In this document: positions 33,685 to 42,923 of the stretch, piece after piece
Position numbering within the stretch: the first letter of the stretch is position 1
How the letters are laid out: each line of letters opens with the position of its first letter
Origin: JAIQFV01 sp041494885
GTDB lineage: Bacteria; Acidobacteriota; Terriglobia; JAIQFV01
DNA: 64,000 nucleotides
Direction of reading: 5' to 3'
Assembly (NCBI GenBank): GCA_041494885.1
Contig: JBGQBO010000004.1
Coordinates: forward strand, 124,001 to 188,000
The notes under the pieces: generated by a model
What the model was told of the DNA's origin: nothing
Database searches by the model: none
The model's input: the letters and a program-made list of their open reading frames with translations, nothing else
Translations under genes and position numbers: made by a program

Positions 33685-35871
33685 TTACTTAATGATCCCC
33701 ATCTCTTTGAGTAAATTCTGCGCGCCGTCGACGTCGGCCATGTTCCATAGCAGGTAGCGGCTGTCGACATGGATAGACCGCGTCTTGGCCTTATCGAACA
33801 GGAAGTTCGAGGCCACCGTCTCATAAGTACCGTCAAAGAGCAGGCCCACCAGTTCCCCCTTGGCGTTGAGCGTCGGAGAGCCGGAGTTGCCGCCCGTGGT
33901 ATCCACGGTCGAGAGGAAGTTCACCGGCACATCCTTAAGAGTGGCGTCGGCGTAAGGAGTCTTCTTCCCATCCCGCAGCTTCTTGATGGCATCGAGCTGG
34001 AATTGTGGGGCGTTGAAATCCCCTTCTCCTGTCTGTTTCTCAACGATCCCCGCCAGCGTGGTATGGTCCTTGTAAAAGAGTCCGTCCTTCGAATCCACAC
34101 CCTTCACCGTGCCGTAGGTGACCCGCAAAGTGCTGTTGGCATCGGGGGGAACCAGTCCACCGGATTTGGCCAGCAATGCTTCCATGTAGCGCGGCCGCAG
34201 GCGCGCATAAGCACCCGCCCGGTTCTTGCCGATCTCCCGATTTGCTTCCTGTAAAGGATGAAGCGCTGCCGCCAGCATGATGAAGGAGTCTTTGGTGGCT
34301 TCGAGATCTGCCGTGTTCTTCTCGATCAGGCCAAGCCGGAAGTCCTTGTCGCCCAACTTGGTATTGGCATAGAGAGTGTCGAGGAAAGCGTCGATGACTT
34401 TGTCAGCGTCGGCCTTGGCCATCCCTGCCTGAAGTCCGAAGACCTTGTCGAGCGGCTCGATCCGCTGGTCTGCTGGAAGTGCCGCTGCCATTCCCATCGC
34501 CCATCGCAGAAGGGTACGGTCGACGGTTGCGTCGAGGGTCCGTTGCATCCGGTCCTGACCTTCTTTAAGGCGACCCCAGTCTCGCTGTTGGAATCCCGCC
34601 TCACGGTCCAGATCGTTCTTCGACCGCTGGGTAGACAACATGTAGAGCGATTGTGCGGCCCCCAGGTACGAGGAAGATGAAATCACGCTCCCCAGGACGG
34701 CGTTGCGTTCGCGGGTCTTCTCGCTCTCGGCTTGCAGGGAGCGCAGTGCCGGGAGGATATCGCCGTACTGCTTCTTCCGTTCAGGAGTGGTTGCAATCCA
34801 TTTTTCAAGCGACTTCTCCTGTACTTCTTTCTGGGACAGAACACCGCCCTTCGAGAGTCCCTCGAGCATGCCCTTCTGATTCGTCAAGCCGTTGTTGAGC
34901 CCTTGAACGCGGCCTGCGACCTTGATGGCAACCGCTTTGTTCTCCTTGGTGAGCTTATCGAGAATGGCCAGTTGTTCCTGCGCCAGGCGGATGGAGCGCG
35001 GAAAGGACCACTCGGTTGTCTCTTTGACTTCGGAGTAGGTCTGGTGTCGCAACGTTCGGCCCGGATAGCCGACGACGAAGACGAGTTCACCCGATTTGGC
35101 GCCTTCGGGTGAAACCTTTAGCCAATGCTTGGGGTGGTAGGGGACGTTCTCGTTAGAATGATCGGCCGGCTTCCCATCTTTACCCACGTAAGCCCGCAGA
35201 AACGACCAGTCGCCGGTATGACGCGGCCACCGCCAGTTGTCGGTCTCGCCGCCAAACACACCGATCCCTTCGTGAGGCGAATAGACCAGCCGCACGTCCT
35301 TGATTTCCATCTGGGCAATCTCAAAATACTTGAGCCCGGCGAAGAAAGATGCGACGTTGCAGCGCAGGCCGCCCTTTTCACAGGCGGCGATGCGCTCCTT
35401 GATGCGGCGCTCAATTAAATCGTAGCGCTGCCGGTCAGTGAGTTTTGGGTCGACCTTACCGGTGATGGCCGCGGTGACCTCTGTCACCGAGGTTGTGACG
35501 AGAACCCGGGAGCTGGGGCCATTCCACAACTCGTCGGCGCGCGCCTTGGCGAGATAACCATCACGCAGCAGGTTGCGCTCCGGCGTCGAGTTGAACTGGA
35601 GCGTGCCCGTGACGCAGTGATGGTTGGTGGCAATGAGCCCGTCGGGCGACACGAACGATGCGGTGCACCCACCCAGAGACACGATGGCACCCATGGGCTG
35701 GCCCGTTAGATCAGCGAAGGCTTTCGGGTCCCCTTTGAAACCCATGGCTTGCAGCCTGGCCGCCAGCTCGGGGATCTGTTGCGGCATCCACATGCCCTCG
35801 TCCGCGAGCAGCAAACTTGAACTTATGAAAAGTGCCGCGGCGATGAGAACGATCGAACGTAGGAATTTCAT
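33685..35871 (-). CDS. Exported S46-family dipeptidyl-peptidase (DPP7-like)
   Basis: 728 residues with a signal peptide (about 1-23) and a chymotrypsin-like double barrel split by a helical domain, as in bacterial DPP7/DPP11. The catalytic His is in TNHHC (His85), the Asp region is 'GGETDNWRWPRHTGD', and Ser663 is in TGGNSGSP. Gly681 in 'LLFDGTYE' sits where DPP7 has Gly and DPP11 has Arg, which argues for preference for hydrophobic rather than acidic residues. The enzyme removes dipeptides from peptide N-termini in the periplasm or outside, feeding amino-acid uptake. GGAGGA precedes the ATG by about 9 nt. The length matches the family. Confidence 0.94.
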   Translation of the reverse strand: MKFLRSIVLIAAALFISSSLLLADEGMWMPQQIPELAARLQAMGFKGDPKAFADLTGQPMGAIVSLGGCTASFVSPDGLIATNHHCVTGTLQFNSTPERNLLRDGYLAKARADELWNGPSSRVLVTTSVTEVTAAITGKVDPKLTDRQRYDLIERRIKERIAACEKGGLRCNVASFFAGLKYFEIAQMEIKDVRLVYSPHEGIGVFGGETDNWRWPRHTGDWSFLRAYVGKDGKPADHSNENVPYHPKHWLKVSPEGAKSGELVFVVGYPGRTLRHQTYSEVKETTEWSFPRSIRLAQEQLAILDKLTKENKAVAIKVAGRVQGLNNGLTNQKGMLEGLSKGGVLSQKEVQEKSLEKWIATTPERKKQYGDILPALRSLQAESEKTRERNAVLGSVISSSSYLGAAQSLYMLSTQRSKNDLDREAGFQQRDWGRLKEGQDRMQRTLDATVDRTLLRWAMGMAAALPADQRIEPLDKVFGLQAGMAKADADKVIDAFLDTLYANTKLGDKDFRLGLIEKNTADLEATKDSFIMLAAALHPLQEANREIGKNRAGAYARLRPRYMEALLAKSGGLVPPDANSTLRVTYGTVKGVDSKDGLFYKDHTTLAGIVEKQTGEGDFNAPQFQLDAIKKLRDGKKTPYADATLKDVPVNFLSTVDTTGGNSGSPTLNAKGELVGLLFDGTYETVASNFLFDKAKTRSIHVDSRYLLWNMADVDGAQNLLKEMGIIK

Positions 35872-36049
35872 GAAGGTAGTTCCTCCTTGAGAACAATGGC
35901 TGATTTGTGAGCACTTGGATCACGTTAGGAAAATTGGTGGCTACCCCGGCCTTGTGAGATTTATTGAAATCCGAGGACCCATTCCAGGGGCGTGAAGTAC
36001 TGCGCGGAGAAGTATATCGCTGTAACGAGGAAGACTCAAGGAGGAAGAA

Positions 36050-37600
36050 TCAATTCCAATTCTTCAATTGCGGCCAAATCTGCTGGAGTCTCCATCCCCG
36101 GGGCTTGCGGCACAAAAAGAGGGTGAAATGTTCCTGCTTCATCGCGTAGGGATGTCCTATTTCGCCCACCGCTTCAACGCTTTCGAAATGTCGCTCCGCC
36201 CCTTCCCGCGTGTCGCCTAACACTATGGCGATCTCGCCGGTATAGGAGCGCGGCCCCCAGTACCAATTGCTGAGGTGGTTGCCAATGGACTTGGGCAAAC
36301 CCAGTTTGGGGCCGTAAAAATCGATCGCCCCGGTTTCGCCGAAATCATTTCCAAAGATGGCGGTTTTGGCGCGCTCCTCGGGCGGAAGGCTGTTGTACAC
36401 CTTTGCAACCGCCTGAACCATCTCCGGCCACCCGAAGCGGTCGGCAAAAAATTGGGGCATCGCGTTGGTGGCGCGGTGCTCGAGGCGAGGTTGTTCGATG
36501 TGAAACGTCTTTGTATACCAGAAATACGTGTCCGGCGGCAGGGTAGGCATCATCGTCGGAGCGATCCATACGCCCGTGAGAATCAGCAACAAAGCATAGG
36601 CCGGGCGCAGCCAACGCAGCCGCCCGAACTCGAGCCACGCTTCCATCACAACAGCTCCCGGTGCCAACAACATCGGATAGACGGGCGCCAGATAATAGAC
36701 TTTTCCATGAGTCACGAGCAAGACTGCAAGCATGACGAGATAGGCCCATCCCAGCGACCGGTATTTCTTCCCACCGCGCGAAATCAGAAGCCGCCACAGC
36801 CCCACGATCCAGATGGGCGCCGCAACCGGGGGCGAGAATAGGATTTGGATCCAAATGTAGCGGAGAGGGCCCGGGGCGATATCTCGCCCGTTCCGCCGGA
36901 TGTTGGCGAGCAGTTCCAGGAGCGGAAAATGGTGCTGAATGTTCCAGATCAAATTGGGAAGGAAAACCAGAAATGCCAGGGCCCCTCCCAGTAAAAACCA
37001 GCGGTTCAGTATCAACCGTCGTTCCGCGGTCAGCAGAAGCCCCACCACTACTCCGATTCCAAAAAGCGCCATAGTATGCTTGTTTTCCATCCCGACTCCG
37101 GCGAGAACACCAAACCAGATCCACAGCCGCGGATTCTCCCTTTTGATGATGCGGATCAGAAGGAGCGCGCACCCCATCCAGATCAGAGGCTCAATGGAGT
37201 TCATGGAGAGGTAGCTATCGAAGGCGAGAAATCCGGGTGCGATAAGTACGGCGAGGGACGCCAGGGCTTGCGCAAATCGTTTCCCTCCAAACTCACGCAC
37301 CATCGCGCCCGTCACGATGATGAGGCCGGCTCCTGCCAGCGCTGCAAAGAGGCGGATCGAGATCATCGAGTTGCCAAACAGTGCGCGCGTGAGCCAGGCC
37401 TGGAAAGCCGTCAGAGGAGGCATATCGACGTAGCCCCAGGCCAGGTGTTCGCCGCAGGCCAGAAAATAGAGTTCATCAATAAACAGGCCATACACGCTGG
37501 CCGTCGCGAGATGCAGGGTCAACTTGAAAGCAGCTATATAGGCCACAATGGCCGGACCGCTGGCGAACCAGGATCTTGCCTCTTCGGTTTCTTCTCTCAT
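36050..37600 (-). CDS. ArnT/PMT-like glycosyltransferase family 39 membrane protein
   Basis: 516 residues with about ten to twelve membrane helices up to roughly 355 and a periplasmic C-terminal domain of about 160 residues. The first large loop has 'DELYFLACGEHLAWGYVDMPPL', the acidic-residue motif of GT39 (PMT/ArnT/RgtA-type) enzymes that move sugars from polyprenyl-phosphate carriers. The acceptor is unknown. 'MENKHTMALFGIG' is another GT39-like stretch. GGAGGA lies rather far (about 17 nt) from the ATG. It is solitary; the other GT-C-like protein is 22 kb away and no obvious surface-polysaccharide cluster is present. Confidence 0.85.
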   Translation of the reverse strand: MREETEEARSWFASGPAIVAYIAAFKLTLHLATASVYGLFIDELYFLACGEHLAWGYVDMPPLTAFQAWLTRALFGNSMISIRLFAALAGAGLIIVTGAMVREFGGKRFAQALASLAVLIAPGFLAFDSYLSMNSIEPLIWMGCALLLIRIIKRENPRLWIWFGVLAGVGMENKHTMALFGIGVVVGLLLTAERRLILNRWFLLGGALAFLVFLPNLIWNIQHHFPLLELLANIRRNGRDIAPGPLRYIWIQILFSPPVAAPIWIVGLWRLLISRGGKKYRSLGWAYLVMLAVLLVTHGKVYYLAPVYPMLLAPGAVVMEAWLEFGRLRWLRPAYALLLILTGVWIAPTMMPTLPPDTYFWYTKTFHIEQPRLEHRATNAMPQFFADRFGWPEMVQAVAKVYNSLPPEERAKTAIFGNDFGETGAIDFYGPKLGLPKSIGNHLSNWYWGPRSYTGEIAIVLGDTREGAERHFESVEAVGEIGHPYAMKQEHFTLFLCRKPRGWRLQQIWPQLKNWN

Positions 37601-38101
37601 GTTTTTGATTGGGGATTCCTCCGCAGATGCAGGCCTCGAGTAAGGGTCCCGATGCTGTTATAATTACGAAACTTTTCCTCCGCGGGTTTACATTAAATTT
37701 ACCGCAAGCGGCGCCATGCTCTGAAAAGTGGCAGATGCGAGGCAATACTTGACGGAGTCCCGATTCCTTGGGATCCACGTGACCTCCCACTACAAGGAAA
37801 ATGTTACAGTTGGAACAGAGCCCGGAGAATGTTATGATTCGCGCGCTTAGAATGAAAAGTAGAATCTGTCAGGCACTTGACAAGACATCCATAGGCATAG
37901 AGAGTTCCTCTGCCGCTGGATCGCTGCCAACGAATTGCATGGGCAGGCTCGAGCGATTTTTCCACCTAGACGCAGCCCTCATCCAGCGCCCCCTGCTGAA
38001 AGGAACGTTCACCGGGGTTACCAAAGCTTGAGTGCCCCCAGGGCCTTTTTGGGAAATAAAACACCGGCACGTGGTGCCCACGAATCGGAGGAGAGATGAC
38101 C
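37601..38101. other. Divergent intergenic region upstream of the liv operon
   Basis: About 500 bp. No gene is supported. TGTCA and TGACA form a short dyad near 37868-37882 and a GGCAC/GTGCC hairpin lies at 38066-38078. I cannot identify a convincing liv promoter. GGAGGAG at 38087-38093 is the livK ribosome-binding site. Confidence 0.45.
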
Positions 38102-39301
38102 ATGAAACCCACCCGGAAGATGCTTCTGTCTTTGATCGCATTCGCCCTAACCCTCTGCGCCACCACAGTCACGGTCCCCTCTCAAACGGTGAAGGTGGGA
38201 GTGGTTCTGCCTTTGACGGGCAGCGAAGCCGCGTTTGGAGAGATTGAAAGAAACTCCTTCCAGTTGGCGCTGGATGAGATCAACGCGAAGGGCGGGGTCA
38301 AAGGAAAAAAAATTGAGCTCATCTTCGAGGATGATACCGGGAAGCCTGACGTGGGCCGATCGGCCGTAGAGAAGCTGATCTCACAGGACAAAGTCTCTAT
38401 CCTCACGGGGGGCTATTCAAGCGCGGTCAGTATTGGCGCCACGGCATTGGCCCAGCAAAAAAACATCCCCTTCCTGGTGACGACGGGTTCGGCCGATGAG
38501 ATTACTGAAAAGGGTTATAACTATGTCTTTCGCATCAACCCGCCTGCCAGTGAGTACCCTGAGGCCGTCACATCATTCCTTCAGGAAGTGGTGAAACCCA
38601 AAACAGCGGTCATCCTGTATGAGAACACAAGTTTTGGCCAATCCAGTTCCAAGTCCTTTGAAGGGAATCTTAAAAACCTGGGTGTCCAGCTTCTGCTCAA
38701 AGAGGCCTACAATGCCAACGCGGTGGATTTTAAGCCTCTTTTGACCCGGGTCAAGTCGATGAACCCCGATCTGATTTACATGGTCTCCTATGTGATGGAC
38801 GCTGCCCTGCTCATGCGCCAGTCCAAGGAACTCGACATTAATCCAAAACTCTTTGTGGGGGGTGGCGCCGGCTTTACGCTTCCAGAATTCCGGGAGAACG
38901 CACAAACGGCTGCAGACTACGTTTACTCGGCCACCTTGTGGTCCGAGGCGGTTCCTTATCCCGGGGCTATGGATTACTTCAAAAAATATAATGCCCGCTA
39001 CAAATCGAACACGGAATATCATGGCACCGAGGCCTATGCTTGCCTCTACGTGATCGCCGATGCCCTCCAGCGTGCCCGGAGCTCCAGCCCCGGGGACATC
39101 CGGGATGCCCTGGCCGCCACGGACATGAAAACGGCCTTCGGACCCGTCAAGTTTGTCTCTTATGGCAAGAAGACCCAACAGAACCGGCTGCCTACCTTTA
39201 TGGTGCAGTGGCAAAAGGGAAAACTTGAAACGGTGTGGCCTCGCGCCGTGGCGACCAAGAATTATGCTTATCCGACCCCATCATGGAGAGAGCGCAAGTA
39301 A
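38102..39301 (+). CDS. livK: Branched-chain amino-acid ABC transporter, substrate-binding protein
   Basis: 399 residues. A signal peptide (about 1-28) is followed by a type I periplasmic-binding fold of the Leu/Ile/Val family ('VKVGVVLPLTGSEAAFGEIERN', 'LISQDKVSILTGGYSSA'). It captures a branched-chain amino acid or related amide/aromatic ligand and delivers it to the LivHM channel. An ATG two codons upstream (38096) overlaps the ribosome-binding site too closely (2 nt), so the ATG at 38102 (8 nt) is the likely start. It is the first gene of a five-gene operon. Confidence 0.93.
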   Translation: MKPTRKMLLSLIAFALTLCATTVTVPSQTVKVGVVLPLTGSEAAFGEIERNSFQLALDEINAKGGVKGKKIELIFEDDTGKPDVGRSAVEKLISQDKVSILTGGYSSAVSIGATALAQQKNIPFLVTTGSADEITEKGYNYVFRINPPASEYPEAVTSFLQEVVKPKTAVILYENTSFGQSSSKSFEGNLKNLGVQLLLKEAYNANAVDFKPLLTRVKSMNPDLIYMVSYVMDAALLMRQSKELDINPKLFVGGGAGFTLPEFRENAQTAADYVYSATLWSEAVPYPGAMDYFKKYNARYKSNTEYHGTEAYACLYVIADALQRARSSSPGDIRDALAATDMKTAFGPVKFVSYGKKTQQNRLPTFMVQWQKGKLETVWPRAVATKNYAYPTPSWRERK

Positions 39302-39409
39302 GCACCTCTCCCCCGTTCCGGATTGAGGATCAAGCCCTCCGAGCGACCGATTCAAGTCGCGCGGTAATTCTGCACACTGCCCTTTGTCGTCACCCTGAGG
39401 GAGCGAGGG

Positions 39410-40285
39410 ATGGACGTTTTCTGGCAAACGCTGGTTGCCGGCATACTCAAGGGAGGATTGTATGCCCTGATTGGCATCGGGATGACCCTCATCATGGGCG
39501 TTATGGGCATCATCAATCTTGCCCAGGGCCAGTTGATGATGGTGTCCATGTACATCACCTATGTCCTTTTCTCAGCACTAAGGATCGACCCTTATCTCTC
39601 GCTCATCATTGCGATGCCCGCCCTGTTCCTCCTTGGAGTCCTGATTCAGAAGTATCTTTTGAACCCGCTGATCAAAGTGGACACCATTCTGCCCCACAAC
39701 CAGGTGCTGATGACCGTGGGGATCGGGATGGTCCTTACCGAAGTCGCCCGTTTCATCTTCAAGTCCGATTACCGCTCCGTCAGTACGACCTACTCCAACG
39801 AGACCTTCTTCCTGGGTCACATCTCCTTTAGTGTGGCACTCACCGTGGCTTTTGGGATCGCCGTTGTTTTCACCCTCGGGATGTTTTGGTTCCTCATGAA
39901 AACGGATCTTGGGCGATCCATCCGGGCGACGGCGCAGGACAAGGAGGCAGCCACATTGATGGGAGTCAACACCGGACGAATCACGGTGATCACGTTCGGG
40001 CTGGGGTCAGCCCTCGCTGCCTGTGCGGGGACACTGCTGGCCCCGGTCTTTTATATCTTCCCCGATATTGGGGCGCCCTTCACCTCGAAGGCCTTCGTCA
40101 TCGTCGTTCTGGGAGGCCTGGGTTCAACCGTGGGCGCCATCTTCGGAGGGCTCACCCTGGGGATTGCTGAAAGCCTGGGTTCCACGTACCTGGGGATGGA
40201 CTATGAAAACATTATCGGCATGGTGATCTTTGTGGCAGTCCTGGTCTTTCTCCCGAGTGGTTTCAAGCGGCTGACCAAGGTGTAA
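39410..40285 (+). CDS. livH: Branched-chain amino-acid ABC transporter permease
   Basis: 291 residues, about eight membrane helices. The LivH signature is clear: 'ALIGIGMTLIMGVMGIINLAQGQLMM' near the start and 'KAFVIVVLGGLGSTVGAIFGG' near the end, the latter holding the loop that contacts the ATPases. It forms the inner-membrane channel together with LivM. It begins 108 bp after livK, preceded by GAGGGAGCGAGGG. Nothing odd in length or sequence. Confidence 0.95.
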   Translation: MDVFWQTLVAGILKGGLYALIGIGMTLIMGVMGIINLAQGQLMMVSMYITYVLFSALRIDPYLSLIIAMPALFLLGVLIQKYLLNPLIKVDTILPHNQVLMTVGIGMVLTEVARFIFKSDYRSVSTTYSNETFFLGHISFSVALTVAFGIAVVFTLGMFWFLMKTDLGRSIRATAQDKEAATLMGVNTGRITVITFGLGSALAACAGTLLAPVFYIFPDIGAPFTSKAFVIVVLGGLGSTVGAIFGGLTLGIAESLGSTYLGMDYENIIGMVIFVAVLVFLPSGFKRLTKV

Positions 40286-40297
40286 GAGACAATCCAA

Positions 40298-41302
40298 ATG
40301 AAGAAAAACCTCTATCCAATGATTTTCCTCATTGCGTTGATTGTCTTCCCTCTGGTACTCCGACAGGAGTATTACCAGCATTTGATAATTCTCTTCATGA
40401 TGTGGGTGGTCATCGGGTCCTCCTGGAACCTGCTCGCCGGCTACACCGGGCGGGTCTCGTTTGGTCATGCGGCATTCTTTGGCAGTGGCGCTTACGCCGC
40501 CGGCCTGCTGGCCTACCATTACGGAATTTCTCCTTGGTGGGGGATGGCGACTGGCGGCCTACTGGCAACGGCGGTGGCCTTCCCGTTTGGGTGGATCACT
40601 TTTCGACTGCACGGGGCGTACTTCGCCCTCGCCACCCTCGCATTGAACGAGGTGCTGAAAGACGCCGCCAAGATCGCGGAGCCCCTGACTAATGGGATGG
40701 TCGGGATCCTGATCATGCCCACCTTTTCTTCCAAGCTTCCTTACTACTACATCATCCTCGTCATGATGGTTCTAACGATTTTATGCATGCGCCTCACCGT
40801 GCGTTCCAAGCTCGGTTACTATTTCGTTTCCATTCGGGAAGATCAAGATGCCGCCGAGAGCATGGGCATTAACACCACCCGATATAAAATGATCTCCCTT
40901 TGCATCGGGACTTTCTGGACTGGATTGGCGGGCGCCTTTTACATGAATTACATGGGCTTCATTGACCCTTCGGTCGTGTTCTCTCTCCAGGACCTCTCGA
41001 TTGCTGCCGTTCTCGTTGGCATCGTCGGCGGGGTGGGAACGATCTACGGGCCGGCGGTGGGCGCTTTCATCATGATCGCTGTACAGGAGTTTTTCCGCTC
41101 AGGATTCTTCGGCCTGTTCAAATATTTCGGTGACAAGACCGGTTCGGGTGCGTTCACCACGCTCTCCGAGTTTGTGAAGTCCGCGCACACCCTGGGGTTC
41201 GGCCTGTTGGTCATCCTTGTTATTTTGCTTCTTCCGAACGGTATTGTTGGGGACTGGACAAAAATCAAGACAAAGCTCTTTCGCATGAAAGTCACGACTT
41301 GA
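40298..41302 (+). CDS. livM: Branched-chain amino-acid ABC transporter permease
   Basis: 334 residues with eight to ten membrane helices. LivM motifs are visible: 'WNLLAGYTGRVSFGHAAFFGSGAYAAGLLA' split across the first helices, 'GAYFALATLALNEVL', and the ATPase-contact loop 'AAVLVGIVGGVGTIYGPAVGA'. It pairs with LivH to make the transmembrane channel. It follows livH by 12 bp and precedes livG by 10 bp, so all are co-transcribed. Confidence 0.95.
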   Translation: MKKNLYPMIFLIALIVFPLVLRQEYYQHLIILFMMWVVIGSSWNLLAGYTGRVSFGHAAFFGSGAYAAGLLAYHYGISPWWGMATGGLLATAVAFPFGWITFRLHGAYFALATLALNEVLKDAAKIAEPLTNGMVGILIMPTFSSKLPYYYIILVMMVLTILCMRLTVRSKLGYYFVSIREDQDAAESMGINTTRYKMISLCIGTFWTGLAGAFYMNYMGFIDPSVVFSLQDLSIAAVLVGIVGGVGTIYGPAVGAFIMIAVQEFFRSGFFGLFKYFGDKTGSGAFTTLSEFVKSAHTLGFGLLVILVILLLPNGIVGDWTKIKTKLFRMKVTT

Positions 41303-41312
41303 GGTACCCGAC

Positions 41313-42032
41313 GTGTCTTTTTTCAGGGCTGAAAACCTGGTCAAATACTTCGGTGGCCTGGCCGCAGTAAACAATGTCAGTTTCGAAGTGCACCAGGGTG
41401 AAATCTTCGGACTGATCGGACCCAATGGCTCAGGGAAGACGACCACATTCAATCTGATCAGCAGATACCACCGCCTCACCTCGGGAAGGGTGATTTTTAA
41501 AGGGCAGGAAATTCAACACCTGCCCACCTACAAGATCTGCCGGCTCGGCATTGGGAGAACCTTCCAGGTCGTGAAGCCGCTCAGACGGATGAGCGTCCTC
41601 GACAACGTCATTGTGGCTGCGTTTGCCCGGGTCAACACCATGCGGGAGGCCCGGGAACTGGCGCTCCAGACGATCGAATTCTGTGGTCTTCTTCCTGTCC
41701 AAAACCTCCTGGCAAAGTCCTTGCCGATCGCGTGGCGCAAGAGACTGGAGATTGCGCGGGCCATGGCCACTCGGCCTTCTCTGCTCCTCTTGGACGAGAC
41801 CTCGGCAGGCCTGAATCCCACCGAGTTGCTCCAAGCCATCGACCTCATCAAGAAAATCCGCGACAACGGCACGACCATCATCATCATTGAACACATCATG
41901 CACGTCATCATGTCCATTTCCGACCGCATTCACGCCATAAACTTCGGGCAGACCATTGCTGAAGGAACCCCGCAAGAAGTGGCGCAAAACAACGCCGTGA
42001 TCGAAGCCTATCTGGGAACGGACTATGCTTAA
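41313..42032 (+). CDS. livG: Branched-chain amino-acid ABC transporter ATPase with atypical signature motif
   Basis: 239 residues starting with GTG. Walker A is GPNGSGKTT, and a Walker B-like LLLLDE is present. Two core motifs differ from the textbook LivG: where 'LSYGQQ' is expected the sequence reads 'LPIAWRKRLEIARA', and 'DEP.AGLNP' reads 'DETSAGLNP'. The LivG C-terminal extension ('HIMHVIMSISDRIHAINFGQTIAEGTP') is intact, so it is a genuine LivG. A branch of LivG-like ATPases with degenerate signatures exists, so this may be natural rather than decayed. Its partner LivF has canonical motifs. The stop overlaps the livF start. Confidence 0.92.
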   Translation: MSFFRAENLVKYFGGLAAVNNVSFEVHQGEIFGLIGPNGSGKTTTFNLISRYHRLTSGRVIFKGQEIQHLPTYKICRLGIGRTFQVVKPLRRMSVLDNVIVAAFARVNTMREARELALQTIEFCGLLPVQNLLAKSLPIAWRKRLEIARAMATRPSLLLLDETSAGLNPTELLQAIDLIKKIRDNGTTIIIIEHIMHVIMSISDRIHAINFGQTIAEGTPQEVAQNNAVIEAYLGTDYA

Positions 42033-42729
42033 GGTCGAAAGCATTGACGTTTTTTATGGCGATCTCCAGGTTCTTTGGGAGGTGTCGTTCGAGGTCCGTG
42101 AAAGAGAGATCGTGGTCCTTGTGGGGGCCAACGGCGCCGGCAAATCGACAACATTGAAGACGATTTCCGGCCTCCTGAGTCCCAGAAAAGGGACGATCGA
42201 ATTCGACGGCTTACGCCTCGACCAGACTCCCGCCGACCGCATCATCGGCAGCGGCGTCGTCCATGTGCCCGAAGCGAGGCGCCTTTTTGTCGAAATGTCG
42301 GTTGAAGAAAATCTGATCATGGGATCCCTGTCCCCGGCGGCCAGGGCCAAGCGCATGGAAACCCTGAATTGGGTGTACAGCTTGTTTCCACGGCTTCTGG
42401 AGCGGCGCAAACAGGCTGCGGGGACTCTTTCTGGCGGTGAACAGCAGATGTGTGCCATTGGTCGGGGGTTGATGGCGTTGCCAAAGGTCTTGATGTTTGA
42501 CGAGCCGTCGCTGGGACTTGCCCCTATCCTCGTCCAAAACGTTTTTGACATCATTAAACGCATCAACAAAGAGGGGGTCACGGTCCTGCTGGTAGAACAG
42601 AATGTGCGACAGACCCTCGCCTTTTGCAACCGCGCCTACGTCCTGGAAAACGGCCGGATCGTTCTTCAGGGCGAAGGCCATGAGCTTATGGCTAACAACT
42701 ATGTGAAGGAGGCCTACCTCGGGCTATAG
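42025..42729 (+). CDS. livF: Branched-chain amino-acid ABC transporter ATPase
   Basis: 234 residues. Walker A GANGAGKST, the signature 'LSGGEQQMCAIGRGLM', Walker B 'LMFDEPSLGLAP' and the switch His region 'LLVEQNV' are all standard for LivF. It hydrolyses ATP with LivG to drive uptake. The start overlaps the livG stop by 8 bases, implying translational coupling. It is the last gene of the operon. The 194 bp after it hold no recognisable terminator. Confidence 0.95.
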   Translation: MLKVESIDVFYGDLQVLWEVSFEVREREIVVLVGANGAGKSTTLKTISGLLSPRKGTIEFDGLRLDQTPADRIIGSGVVHVPEARRLFVEMSVEENLIMGSLSPAARAKRMETLNWVYSLFPRLLERRKQAAGTLSGGEQQMCAIGRGLMALPKVLMFDEPSLGLAPILVQNVFDIIKRINKEGVTVLLVEQNVRQTLAFCNRAYVLENGRIVLQGEGHELMANNYVKEAYLGL

Positions 42730-42923
42730 ATTCCCGACCGTTGAATCGGCGGGTAACGGGTTGAACTTCCAGAAAGGGCTTCCAACCCGCTTGAACCCGG
42801 ATTCCAAAGTTGAAGTCTCGTTTCAGGCAACAGATCTTGACCCATGGCTTGGAAACTTCCGCAGACCTGCGGCCTCCTCCCCGGGCAGCGTGGTGCCACC
42901 GGGAGACGTTGAATTGACCGAGA

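Noticed and set aside
37878..37883. TTGACA upstream of livK as a possible -35
   Set aside because: No acceptable -10 hexamer at 15-19 bp from it.
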